Source of the DNA: Gnetum montanum
Taxonomy: Eukaryota; Streptophyta; Gnetopsida; Gnetales; Gnetaceae
Length of the DNA: 64,000 nt
Assembly (NCBI GenBank): GCA_015680685.1
Contig: MNCI01037756.1
Span: 160,075-224,074 of the forward strand
Reading direction: 5' to 3'
Shown here piece by piece: positions 44,530-55,365 of this stretch (the first letter of the stretch is position 1; each line of letters opens with the position of its first letter). Both the position numbers and the translations under genes were made by a program. The notes under the pieces are model-generated. The model worked only from the letters and a program-made list of their open reading frames with translations. It searched no databases and was not told the origin of the DNA.

Positions 44530-45253
44530 ATAATATCTAAGGATCTATGGTTATAACAATAGATTCATAAAACTTAGTAAATTTTTTCCTTTGAGTGCCA
44601 GTAGCATGAATTAAATTGATTGTATGGAATTTTAGTTGAATGTAGTATGTACCTAGACACAGTTGCATTAATGGTAATAAAATCAATATTTCTTTCATCC
44701 ATTGCAGCACTTGGATTATTTTAACTTTATTTTTTAGCATTTTACTTTAAATGCAATTTACTTTCTTATCATAAATATTGAATATTATAATTTGTAATAA
44801 ATGTGAGTATGACCATGTTGAGCATAATATATTAATGCTTAGTAATCCTAGTAGTGGATACTTGGTACACCTAATAGTAAACACTTAGTAACCTAGCAAC
44901 ATTAGTATACATTTAGGATGTATACGGAAAGTGGAAACAAATGCTCCACATTTAGGATAGTTTAGCTAATTAATTATTTAATTAAGATAATCAAACCTTT
45001 CTCCCTTTAATCACTTCATAGATAAAGAAAATAATAAAAAATACAAAAATAATTATCCTACACCTCAATCACACTTAATCATATAATAAGCTAACAAAAG
45101 TAAGTATTGGAAAGACAATAACTAGTAATCATATCTTTTACATCTAAGAATATAGGTTAGTTAGGTAAAATGTAGTCCATGGAATTTAATTGGATCATGC
45201 ATACATACTAGTGATTTGTATGGTGGGGCATAGGGAATACTCACTACTCATCA
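44530..45253 (+). repeat. Decayed LTR of the A/B family between the inverted arms
   Basis: Ends ACTCATCA at 45253. Shares with B's LTR the sequence around TGCCAGTAGCATGAATTAAA, TTCATCCATTGCAGCACTTG, AGTAATCCTAGTAGTGG and TGGAATTTAATTGGATCATG. No clear start, TATA box or GATATC cluster, so the 5' part is missing or mutated. Confidence 0.55.
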
Positions 45254-45359
45254 CATATGCTCTAAGGACATCACTTCTTTCAAGTGGAGAAGAGTATAAA
45301 AAACATGTCTTATTGGAATATTGAAGGTTATTTCCCTCTAGAACAAGGGTTGAAGGAAT

Positions 45360-45782
45360 GTGGAGATTCTACTGAGTTCCATGTTCTCTTAGCCATTGCC
45401 ATAAAACAACATGGTCCTTAATATCTAGGCTTACTGAGGAGGCTTTTCCTTTCTAACTTAGGCCATTGTCCTTCTCGTCATAGTAGGACTTATGGCTATA
45501 CGGGTTAGAGTAAGAGCATGTCTTAGCTCTCTAAAGGAATTGGTATTATGTATGTGTCCATGTGTAGGTATATATGTCTAGTTGGTCTAGTTGTGTATTT
45601 CTTTGCTTATGGCATATCTGATGCACCTCTAACCAATGACTAATAGGTTGTGTACTCCTATGATGTACTTACAAGTACTCTAAGCTTTGAGGCATAGTCC
45701 ACCTTAAGTTTTTCCTTCCTTATTACTATTTATGGACTCTTGGATCATGCTAAATGGTGTTTTCAAAGGGTGACATCATTAT
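45360..45782 (+). repeat. LTR fragment, arm 2 of the inverted pair
   Basis: Plus-orientation relative of 44074-44525, ending AAAGGGTGACATCATTATA. See arm 1 for shared words. No associated internal region was seen on its right, so it may be a solo or rearranged LTR. Confidence 0.55.
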
Positions 45783-47256
45783 AGGATGGGGATAGGATGA
45801 ATGAGTTATAAATAAAATTCAAACTTAAAAATAAATATTGAAAATTAATTAAACTAAATGTACAAAAGGAATACACTCACCAAGATGTGTGATAAAGCTT
45901 AATACCTATATATTGTTGTGACCAAATAACAATGGTATAGGATATCATGGTGGTAGATCCTTAGATATTACAAACTCCTTGCAAGATGAACAATTCTTCA
46001 ATATTGGTATCCTAAAGGACTCCCAAGAATCTTGCAAGGCTAAGAACAAATATGATATTCTTATAAGACATGCACACAACCTCTCTAGGTAAAAGTACAA
46101 GCACTTAACCATCCATGTGAGAAACCAATTAGGGTAAAAAAACAATAAATACTTAGACACCCAAGTGGAAAACCACTCAAAATTATAATGCAGATTTTTC
46201 CTTAGAGTGATATAAACTCCTTGGAACAAAGAGAATAAATACAATAAAGAATATAAAGAGTGATTTAATAATCTACTCTAAACAAGCTAAGTATAAAAGC
46301 TAGGGCACAATGAATACAAATATAAAAAGCTTTAGTTGAATAGACTGATCAATACAAATGATGAATCAATAAATGCAATACATTCCAAACTTTGAGAAAG
46401 AGATGTAGCAATGGTGGTGTAGCTTCCTAAGCTTTAAACAAAGCAAATCAACCCTGATTCTAATGCCAATATCAAATCTAATGTGAAATCAATGTAATTC
46501 CCAAAATACAAATGCCAATGTGAGATCAAGTACCAATGCAAATGGATTGATTTAAATGAGATATATTTAATCCTTTTTTTACAACTTGCACCTAAGAAAT
46601 TTTCCTTTTTTATTTCGAGCAATGGCTATCTAGAATGTCTCATTTGAAGCTTGGACATCTACTTTGTAACTAGTTGACATTCATGCAAGACATCCAAGTT
46701 TTATTGGGATGTCCATCTTGAGATTTGTTGGCATTCTAGTGGAACATATAGGTTTTGCAAGGACATCCCAACTTAGAACATTCAACTTTTAGTTGGAATG
46801 TCCTTGTCTAGTAACTTCTCCTAAAACTTTACTAGGCCTCTACTAGAACATCTATATCTCAGTATGGTGTGAACATCCACCCTACATCTAGGGCTAGGAA
46901 AAGATGAACTTTAACTTCTTCAAACTCACTCTCATGCATCCTAAATTTCCTAAGTAGACTTGTAATCGCATTCCATGTTTCTAAATTTTTCTTGAACTCA
47001 ACAACCCTATCCATATCTTACACACATTTATAATAAACTACACTTCTATCTTACCAAAACTTGGGATTAATCAACAAAGATTAATAAGTATAAATAATAT
47101 ATTTAGTTAAAGATTATCTAAAGAAAATGCCTTGTATACCGTGCTTTGTTTTTCACCTCGATGATGTAATATATTATGCCAAGTTAAGTTTATCAAAAAA
47201 AAAATCCTTTCTTACATTTTGGATGAGATATAGCAAAATTTAAATTAAAAAAAGTC
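45783..47256. other. Unassigned repeat-like DNA with GACATC words
   Basis: No coding. Near 46640-46860 the words GACATC, GGATGTCC and GGACATC recur about ten times, recalling the F-family LTR but not alignable. 46080-46200 has two related phrases (CACTTAACCATCCATGTGAG, TACTTAGACACCCAAGTGGA) near 46098 and 46149 that look like a decayed LTR of another copia family. Confidence 0.35.
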
Positions 47257-47490
47257 ATTGTTTGTGTGCGCGTGTGTGTCTCTGTGTGTGTGTAGGGGAA
47301 GGCAGGGGGTGTGGTCTAGTGGTGGTGGATGGGGGGGCAGGTGGTGGATGGGGGGGCAGGGGGTGGATGGGNGGGGGGCAGGTGGTGGATGGGGCAAAGA
47401 GAAGGGGTGGGGGTGGGGCTGGAGAGGAAAGGAAGGGAAGTGTGGGGGGAGGTGGGTGGGATAGGGGGTGGGTGTGGTTGGATGAGGGGT
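47257..47490. repeat. G-rich minisatellite
   Basis: It begins with a GT run (TGTGTGTGTG) then repeats a roughly 18-base unit around GGTGGATGGGGGGGCAG at least four times (47324-47390), followed by irregular G-rich DNA to 47470. It contains one unknown base at 47372. At least a dozen G runs of four or more make G-quadruplex formation likely on the plus strand. Long glycine- or proline-rich open frames here are by-products. Confidence 0.85.
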
Positions 47491-47929
47491 GCAACATTAA
47501 TATGAGAATTAGTTCTAAGTGTATTGATATTCTAGAGGGACAAAATAATTGTCAAATTAGAAATGGATGATAAAGAACATTAGAGGACATAAAACTAAAT
47601 TAAATAAGAAAACACATGTAAGAATAAGGATAAGACCTTGATATTATCATTTTAAATGGGATTTAAAAAATTCTACCAAGTTCAAGATTAACTTTTAGAC
47701 AAAAATGTTTATATATTGATTTACTACTAACCACCCTTAAAAATGTATCAAGAATCATCAAGTTTTAGGTTGGTGATAAATTAATAGAGCCTCTACAGTA
47801 TTTTCTATAGTTTTTTATTCAAGGAAGGCATTTTAGCAATACAAAATATAAGAAAATTAGAAGGCATATTACAATTAAATGTATAAAACCTTTTTAACAA
47901 GATAGAGGTACAAAATTTTTGTAAATAAA
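47491..47929. other. AT-rich DNA, possible 5' LINE remnant
   Basis: No definite motif. It precedes the LINE reading in the same orientation and may be its endonuclease region, but this could not be shown. Confidence 0.3.
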
Positions 47930-48906
47930 AAAATTTGATGCCTGGTTGAAAGAGATTTTGCTAAAGATTACTAAAAATTTTCACTGTGCAATAAAAGATT
48001 ATGCATAAGAAAAAGTGGTTCCATAAAGAATGTCTACAAGCAAAGTTAGCTATTAAAAATTCATGTAATAATGAAGCCTTAATTAAGAATAACATAAAAT
48101 TATTTCAATAGAAGAAAGAAAATTAATAGAAAAATATTTTTAAAATATAGCACAAATGATAAAGTGATATCCACAAAATTTTTGAAAAAATTTTGAAACT
48201 AATTTTCTCCAAATAATGATATTTCGATTTTACAAATTAAACTATCTTTTAAAAAAAATTCACAATGAGGTAAATAATATAAGTAGTTCCATGCACCCCC
48301 CAAACATTTTACAGCTTCCATATGATGAAATAGTAGAAGGATTATATGCTACATTATTAAATGTGGTGGGGAGTTAGTTAATACAAAGACTTAGAAAATG
48401 CATAACAAATGACTTCAAAATGATTTAACTAGATAGTGGATGATTAGGAGAGTTGTTATGCTTTTTAAATATAAGAAAAAATAATTTTAAACAATTACAA
48501 ATTGATCATTATCCATAACTTATCCACAAAATTTCTAGGTACAATTTTGGACAAAAAAATTTGGAATCTTAGTTAGAAGAAAATAATTTACATGAAGTTT
48601 CACAAGTATGATTCAAAAAAGAAAGAGAGAGAGAGAGAGAGAGAGACAGCATTTTACAATCAATCATTTAGTTACTCTTAAATAATGTATTGATCAAGTA
48701 AAGAGAAAATAAGTTAAAATATTTATTTCCTTTATTAATTTTTCTAAAGCATTGATTCTAATGTGAGACAACAATTATAGAGAAAACTTATAAAACTTAA
48801 AGTTGAGTTGGGTTTACTCAATGTCATTCTAAATTTATATAAAGAAATAATTTTAAAATTAAAAGATGAAGAAAATACATAATCTTCTCAATTCTACAAT
48901 AATATA
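47930..48906 (+). pseudogene. LINE (non-LTR retrotransposon), upstream RT part
   Basis: Stop-rich plus-strand reading contains KKWFHKECLQAKLAIKNSCN (47995-48060), typical of the endonuclease-RT linker of plant LINEs, then SSMHPPNILQLPYDEIVEG (48288-48345), and KLKVELGLLNVILNLYKEII (48797-48857), the RT helix before the 'GVRQGCPLSP' motif. It stops at 48906 where element G inserted (TSD ATATA at 48902-48906) and resumes at 58888. A (GA)n run at 48620-48646 interrupts it. Confidence 0.55.
48618..48648. repeat. (AG)n microsatellite
   Basis: Run of AG repeats of about 28 bases within the LINE remnant. Confidence 0.85.
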
Positions 48907-49751
48907 TGATGAGTAGCAAGGTACCCCTACGCCTAACCATATGAAAGTGAGCATTCATGCACGATCCAGTCAAACTCCAAGGATTAAGTGCTTATGCACC
49001 TACAGAGAACAAGGATGAGTTATGCAATTGTTGTCTTCCCATGCTTACTTGTAAGGCACAATTGTATGGTTAAGTGAACTCAAGGTAGATGGTTTTTTAT
49101 GTTTTTTATATTTTCTATCTTGGTCTCCTAAGTGTGTGAAATGAAAAGATTTAGTTAACTAATGGGTTTTTGTAACTCTAATGTTAATCAAATCCTAACA
49201 CCAGCATCCATTCCCACTCTCCGGACACATCATAAACTAGTGTAACACTACTGGTATTACCAAATGCTAGTCATCACTGGGTTACCAAGTGTTCCACGTA
49301 TGCTCAAAGTGGTCATGCTGAGTGTGCTAATTTGTTGATAATTAATAGTTCTATAGAAATAACATTGATTAACTAATGAGAGCATAAAAATAATAAATAA
49401 CATTAAATGCAATAGTTAAGCTATTCTAAATGTTGCAAGGTTTATCACAAAGTTCATCTTTATTTCCAGACACAAGGTGTGCTCAAGTACACAATGATTG
49501 AATAAAGATCCATTCACTCTATGACTCCTACTATAGGCATTCAGAAATAATTCTAACTTTGGAAGAGAAAAACTGCAAGAGTTCGACTAAAGGACTGAAA
49601 AAATACTATTCAAAACCAAGTGCCCCTATCTCTTATTTATAGACAACAAGACAAGCTTCAACATCGCATGTCTGATGTTGGGGATTCGATGTCACTTGGC
49701 CAATCCGATATCGTGTATCCGATATTGAGTCACTTATTTGATGACTCATCA
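48907..49751 (-). repeat. Element G 3' LTR
   Basis: TGATGAG at 48907, CTCATCA ending 49751. Pairs with 58027-58887. On the element strand it has GATAT-type words (complement of 49655-49730) then the TATA box complement in CTTATTTATAGAC near 49633. Confidence 0.92.
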
Positions 49752-49761
49752 TACCCCCACA
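49752..49761 (-). promoter_or_regulatory. Element G polypurine tract
   Basis: Minus strand TGTGGGGGTA immediately before the LTR start TGATGAG. Confidence 0.75.
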
Positions 49762-51630
49762 ATGAAATGAAAACTCATCCTTAAGTTCCTTACAAAATAT
49801 TGGGAAGGTATGGGATTATTGTCTAAACAACAACTAACGATGACTTGGAATGATACACTCAAAGTGCCCAGTGAAAAAATCGACAAACGTATTACAACAT
49901 TGGTGTTCATAACCATTGTGGTGAACACTGTACATAGGGGACATCCAAACCCTTATTTGATAGCTTGAAGAGAGAGAGAGAAAAGAAAATGAGGTGCATT
50001 GCTATCGATGTCAAAAATGTACACACCATTGTTCATCCATGGCCACATGACTAAGCTTATTCCCTACATAAATGTTCTTGCTCTAGTCCATCCTGAGTGC
50101 TCCCTCCTATCCCAGTCCATTGTTCATGTGATCACCATCTGCACACACAACACAATCACGAATTAGCAAGAATAGATAAGATATAACGAAGTTGATACCT
50201 TGCCTTGATATGAAGCACATTGGCTAGGTTGTGGATATGGCAAATACTATGTTAGAAGTTTGTAATTGATGACTACCCAAGGTGTGTAGGGGTGAGATAA
50301 GTAATGGAATGGAAAAATTTGTCATAAGCCCCCACGACTAAGAGCAAACCTCCAATAGCAATAGGATGGAAAACAAAAGAAAAGGGAAGATAAGAGAAAT
50401 AGCAATAGTGAAGCAAATAAAAATGCATAGAAGTGAAGAGAAAAATAAAAATGGATGTCATGGATGGGATGAAATGAGAAATAGTTGATTGTAAGAAATG
50501 TTTAAGGGAAAAGAACTTAACAATTGCACCAAAAAGGAATGCTAGTGAATCCTCCCCAAAGCAGGCTCATGTCCTTTATGCCCTGACAAACCCACAAACC
50601 AAAGAGTCCATAAGCTCCAGGAATGACATATGGAGACAATAGTTAAGAATTCACCCACAAGAATTTACTAAAGAATAACAATGCATTGACCAAGATATAA
50701 ATTAATCATAAAACTAGAAATGAGGTAGAATACAGGAAGCAATACAGAAAGAGAAGAGAGAATGAAATGGAATCCCAAAATCAAGGTTGTGTAAAGTCCC
50801 TTGTGTATTTTATGGTTAAGGTGACTAAATAAAATTCAATCCAAATCTAGATTAAAAATAACCACATCTAATGACCTTACATCAACACACTTAACCAACC
50901 CATCCTCCTGAAGCAACAAGAATGCTTCCACAGAGCAATTGCCATCCCAAAAAGAGAAGAATAGAGAAGCAAGAAGTGAAAAAGGGCCTTAGTTAGAGGA
51001 AACCTTTAGGCATGGGTAACATGTCTTTTCAATGCCATAACTAGTTCTTGTAGCCCATGTTCCTTTATTATGTCTGAGTGTGCTTTGAATTTCCACCAAT
51101 TATTTTTTAAGTGGAAACCACACCATGCAAAGACTTATTTGATTCATTCAACTTCCTAATATTACTCGATAGCAAAATGGCAAAAAAACTATGAAAAACA
51201 TCCAAGTATCCAAGATAATAGCCAACACAAATGCGTTGAATCCCCTTGAAGTCACACCCTTTTCAATCCATTTGAATCTTTCCTTGGTTTGAAGAATACC
51301 AAGCCACAAATTCATTAATAGGTTTGATTAGAAAAAGGAACAGTACATTTCCAAAACAAAGGAAGATCATAGAGTTGAATGGATGACTGGATGATGTGGA
51401 CTCATTACCCATTTTATCAAAAGAAACCATATCTTAGCATCAACATTAAAATTCAAAGGTAAAAACCAAACATTAGCAACAATCCACCATCATAAGCACT
51501 TATTATGTGACGAGTGAGAATAAATCAAACACAAGATAATAGAGAAATAAATAGTAAAAATGTTAATGATGGTGTAAAACAAAAACAAGTAAAGATGAAA
51601 AATGTATAAAACAAAAAAAAAACTGAGGGC
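49762..51630 (-). other. Element G 3' spacer
   Basis: Non-coding DNA between the integrase and the polypurine tract. It contains the recurrent purine motif twice on the minus strand: TTAGTCGTGGGGGCTTATG (near 50323-50341) and, at the integrase end, CAGTCATGGGGGAGATGGCC (51650-51669). A (GA)n stretch lies at 49970-49984. It matches the D spacer in places. The third ORF that follows this spacer in B and D is absent. Confidence 0.6.
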
Positions 51631-51639
51631 TTAGAATAA

Positions 51640-52960
51640 TTAGCATTGGTGGCCATCTCCCCCATGACTGAGTTGAAAGAAGGAGATCCAAAATAATGAG
51701 CAGGGTTGTTCATCAATAGAGGTAGTGTTAGTACTATCCATTTTGGGGCCATGGAAAGGTTTGGTTTGTTGGATGTTGACCAATAATTTCTTATCTAGGC
51801 TTCCAAGTTTATAGATCATCATGGCTTCTAAAGGAAAAGTTTCATGAATGATATAAGATCCTTCCCACAACATTTGAAATTTAGTTCATTGTGGCACATG
51901 TGCAGGATTCCAATAAAGAACCCTATCTCCTGGTTGGTATTTGACTTTTCTAATTCTTAGGTCATGATGTTGTTTGTTGAAGGCCTTGTGCAGTTCATTA
52001 GATGATAGAGAAGCTAATCGATTCTCATCTAGCAAGTTAAGATTCATTAATTGTTCTTTCTGTGCTAAACTAAGGTCAAGGTTGAGGTCACATGCTATAG
52101 ATAGTGTGCGAAGCTCAACTTGGATAGGAAGTGTTGGAAGTTTACCATACACTAACTCATTGGGAGAATAGCCTATAGGGATTTTCCGTGTGGAGTGGTA
52201 GGCCCAAAGAGCATCGTTCAATTTGGTGCTCCAGTCTTGCCTATATTTGCTAATGGTTCATGTCAAAATTTTTGTGATTTTCCTATTGGTAACTTCGGCT
52301 TGACCATTCATTTAAGGATGATATGGTGTAGTTAGTTTATGCTCAACTATTAATCGTTGCATCAACTTCCAAAAAGTTGCACCTGTAAAATGTGTACCAT
52401 TATCAAAAATAAGTGCATGAGGCATGCCAAACCTATTTATGATCTATTATTGAACAAATCGTATAGTGGTAGATGATATACAGTCAATAACAGCAACTGC
52501 TTCTGCCCATTTTGTAAAATAATCAACAACAACAACAATGTATGCTTTTCCATTAGAGATCGATGTAATAGGCCCCATAAAATCAATACCCCATATGTCA
52601 AAGGATTCTAAGGGTTGAATCCATTGTTGTGGATCCTCCATTCTAGCAGTCATTCCCCCATTGCATTGGTAGCACTCACAAGATTGGATAAAATGATAGG
52701 CATCCCAAAATAATGTAGGCCAATAATATCCTACAAGCAATATTTTAATGGTTTTTCATATCCTAGCATAATGACCCCCACAAGGGCCCTCATAAGCATC
52801 TTGGATAACTCGTAATTGATTTGCATCGAGAACACACCATCAAACCAAGCCATCAAAACACACCTTGTAAAGGTGTCTGTTGATTTCCATGAAATTTTTA
52901 ACTTGGTGGAGAAACTATTATTTCTTTCTAACGCCTAGCACTTGTGATGTTTCTTGTGTG
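51640..52960 (-). pseudogene. Element G integrase
   Basis: From the N-terminus: a zinc-binding remnant near 52800-52660 (GPCGGHYAR, then SCECYQCNGGM), core with GIDFMGPITSISNGKAYIVV then VDYFTKWAEAVAVIDCI (first catalytic D in GIDF), LIFDNGTHF (second D), and MNGQAEV near 52300 (catalytic E). The C-terminal part is open at 52221-51886: WAYHSTRKIPIGYSPNELVY and GKLPTLPIQVELRTL, ending RKVKYQPGDRVLYWNPAHV. All three catalytic acids are readable, but at least three stops or frame changes separate them, so it is a pseudogene. Confidence 0.85.
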
Positions 52961-53579
52961 AGAAGATAAGTAAGAATGCTACTATAGCAATTTGTATCTA
53001 TGGGTGATTGATTATTTATTACACCTACAAAGAGGAGTTCATCAAGGAAGTGATCAGAAATTTGGTATTTGTCCTCTTTGTTGTCCATCGCAACCAAGAT
53101 AAATGATCAGCAACAACATTCTCAATGTCGTTATGATATACTAGTGTGAGATCAAACTCTTACAAGATCACAAACCATCATATGATGCGAGGGCTCACCA
53201 TTGGTTTATTCATAAGGAACCAAATTGCACTATGATCTATGTGTACAAATACCTTATAGCCTAATACATAGTGCCTAAATTTCTCTAGTGCAAACACCAC
53301 GTCCATTAACTCTTTTTCTGTTGTGGTATAGTTGAGTTGTGCAAGAGTAATTCTTTGACTTGCATAGTGAATATAATAGGAATGTTTTTGGTCATCTAAT
53401 TGTGTAAGTATGGCTCCTAAAGCAAAATTGGCTGTGTCAGTCATCATATGGAATAGTCTGGACCAGTCATGAGCTTGTAGAATGGGTGTTTCTATGAGCT
53501 TCTTCTTCAAGGTTTGGAAAGCTAACTCACATTCCTTGGTCCATTCAAAGGGTACATCCTTTTTCATTAATTCTACCAA
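52961..53579 (-). pseudogene. Element G RNase H
   Basis: A 133-residue open part (53579-53178) reads VPFEWTKECELAFQTLKKKL, TDTANFALGAILTQLDDQKH, ITLAQLNYTTTEKELMDVVF, ALEKFRHYVLGYKVFVHIDH. The catalytic series (D in TDTANFALGA, E in TEKEL, D in HIDHSA) is intact. The domain normally follows RT in Ty3/gypsy pol and degrades the RNA strand during reverse transcription. 53177-52961 is the decayed end (VMDNKEDKYQIS-type text leading to the integrase). Confidence 0.8.
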
Positions 53580-54420
53580 CGATTTTGCAATCTTTGAAAA
53601 GTTCTTGATGAAACGTCTATAATAGCCAGTATGTCCAAGGAATGATTGGACATCTTTTCCAGTTTTAGGTTGATGAGTGATTCCTTGGATGACTTTATTT
53701 TTTTAAAGATCTGCCTCTATCCCTATTTGTGAAATTTTATGACCTAATATAATGCCCTCTTGGACCATTAAGTGGCTTTTCTACCAATTGAGCCTTAGGT
53801 TGGTTTCAACACATCATTTCAGTACTCTCTCTAATCAGTCCAATGCTTTTTCAAAGTCTACTCCATAGGTGGAAAAATTGTCCATAAAAACCTCCACACC
53901 ATTCCCTACTTGCTACTAAACTATACTAAGAACCAAACATTGAAATGTTGCTTGAGCATTGCACAAGCCAAACAGCATCTCCCTATATGCAAATGTCCCC
54001 CAAGGACTTGTGAATGTAGTTTTGGCTTGATCTTTTGGTGCTATTTGGATTTGATTGTATCCATTGTAACCATCCAAAAAACTATAATAATAATGTCCTA
54101 CAATGGTATCTACGACTTGGTCAATGAATGGAAATGGGAAATGATCTTTAAATGTTGCCATGTTTAATAGCCTAAAGTCTATACACACCCTCCATTTACC
54201 ACCTTTTTTTAGGCACAATGACTAATGTACTAACCCATTCACTGTTAATAATGGGGTAAATGAACCTGGCCTTTAGGAGTTGTTCAATTTCTTTCTTAAC
54301 TACTTGCTTAAGCTTTAGGTTCATTTTTCTTTTTGGTTGTCATTGAGGCTTCATAGAGGGATTAGTGTAAATTCTATGTTGGCATATCCTAGAATCTATT
54401 CTGGTTAATTTAGGATATGA
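53580..54420 (-). pseudogene. Element G reverse transcriptase
   Basis: An open part (54218-53916) reads KWRVCIDFRLLNMATFKDHF, PFPFIDQVVDTIVGHYYYSF, LDGYNGYNQIQIAPKDQAKT and TFTSPWGTFAYREMLFGLCN. These are RT motifs 1-4 of Athila/Tat elements. The catalytic box (normally F-x-D-D) is on the minus strand at 53877-53888 and reads FMDN, with the second aspartate changed to asparagine (GAT to AAT). Upstream near 54230-54420 lie the pre-RT motif and a stop. This copy could not polymerise DNA. Confidence 0.88.
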
Positions 54421-54858
54421 CCATGCAAAGGCTTTTGACCATTTTTTTACCATCTTTAGCAGTCCTTATTTTTAATGAGGAGTGAGCTTAGCATTAATGA
54501 TTATTGATTTTCCATTCTTGAGAAATGCATACTCCATACTAGTGGGTAATGGTTTTAATTCAAGGGGCTCTTGCTTGAACTTGTTAGGGATTTCCAACTT
54601 CCCCTAGTTGATATCTTTGGTGTCAATACTTGGAAGTTGGTGATGGACTTGCTCTAATGCATCTATGTTATCAATATAGGCACAAGTCAAGCTCTTAGTT
54701 GGTTCCATGCATAAAGTTGAATTACTCTCTAGGTTAGTTGTCAGCCACTAGGTGCCTTCCTATCTTGTGGCTACTACATACAAGCATCTTTGTATGTCAG
54801 ATACTTGTGCACACTGCTTGCATGCAAGCAATGCTGAGCATTGTACAAACTAGGACTT
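54421..54858 (-). pseudogene. Element G protease-RT linker
   Basis: Minus-strand reading is stop-broken and conveys only the usual low-conservation linker. A D segment of the same order exists near 35250-35640, including the GCCACTAG...TGTGGCTACTACATA words at 54745-54780 shared with 35605-35642. Confidence 0.4.
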
Positions 54859-55365
54859 CTACATGCAATTGCACCCTGTGTCACTGTATAAGATGCATGG
54901 AACTTTCTTCTTCTCGATTTTCCCAAACACATTTTCTTTTGATATCTCTAGGGAAAGATCACATATTCCTAGGTGTGCATCAATCGTACTTAGCCATGCT
55001 CTTTCCATTATGATTGGGAAGTCCCCCTTGCAGTTGTTGACTTGGATCACTAGGAAATCAGCTAGATACGACCACCCACAAATAGTGGTAACAATGTTCT
55101 CCACTAGTCTGAATGGAACAATGATGGACTGGTTGACCAACTCTAAATGAATGTTACTCTTCTTTAGCAGAGGTAGGTTCCAGGCTTTATACATTTCATG
55201 GGAGATCAAATTAACACCAGAACTTGAATCTAAAAGAGCTTTACAAGGCTTGTTTCCAAAAATTTGCAAATAAATAAGAGAACTTCCAAGATCATAGAAT
55301 TTCCTAGAAAGATGGCCAGCTTTAATCCAATCAATGATGGCATGAGTTAACATGAAAGTGTGCAT
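54859..55365 (-). pseudogene. Element G aspartic protease
   Basis: 168-residue open frame. Residues about 25-45: LGSSLIYLQIFGNKPCKALL, then DSSSGVNLISHEMYKAWNLP. The active site in relatives is D-[ST]-G followed by (A/S)SVNL(I/M); here it reads DSSSGVNL, so the glycine after DS is shifted or replaced. Later: IVTTICGWSYLADFLVIQVN, GDFPIIMERAWLSTIDAHLG. Cleaves the polyprotein in active relatives. Open reading survives but the ORF is not joined to gag or RT without stops. Confidence 0.75.

Noticed and set aside
47255-47570. Long glycine-rich and proline-rich open frames in both strands
   Set aside because: They are forced by the G-rich minisatellite and contain an unknown base; no start context or homology.
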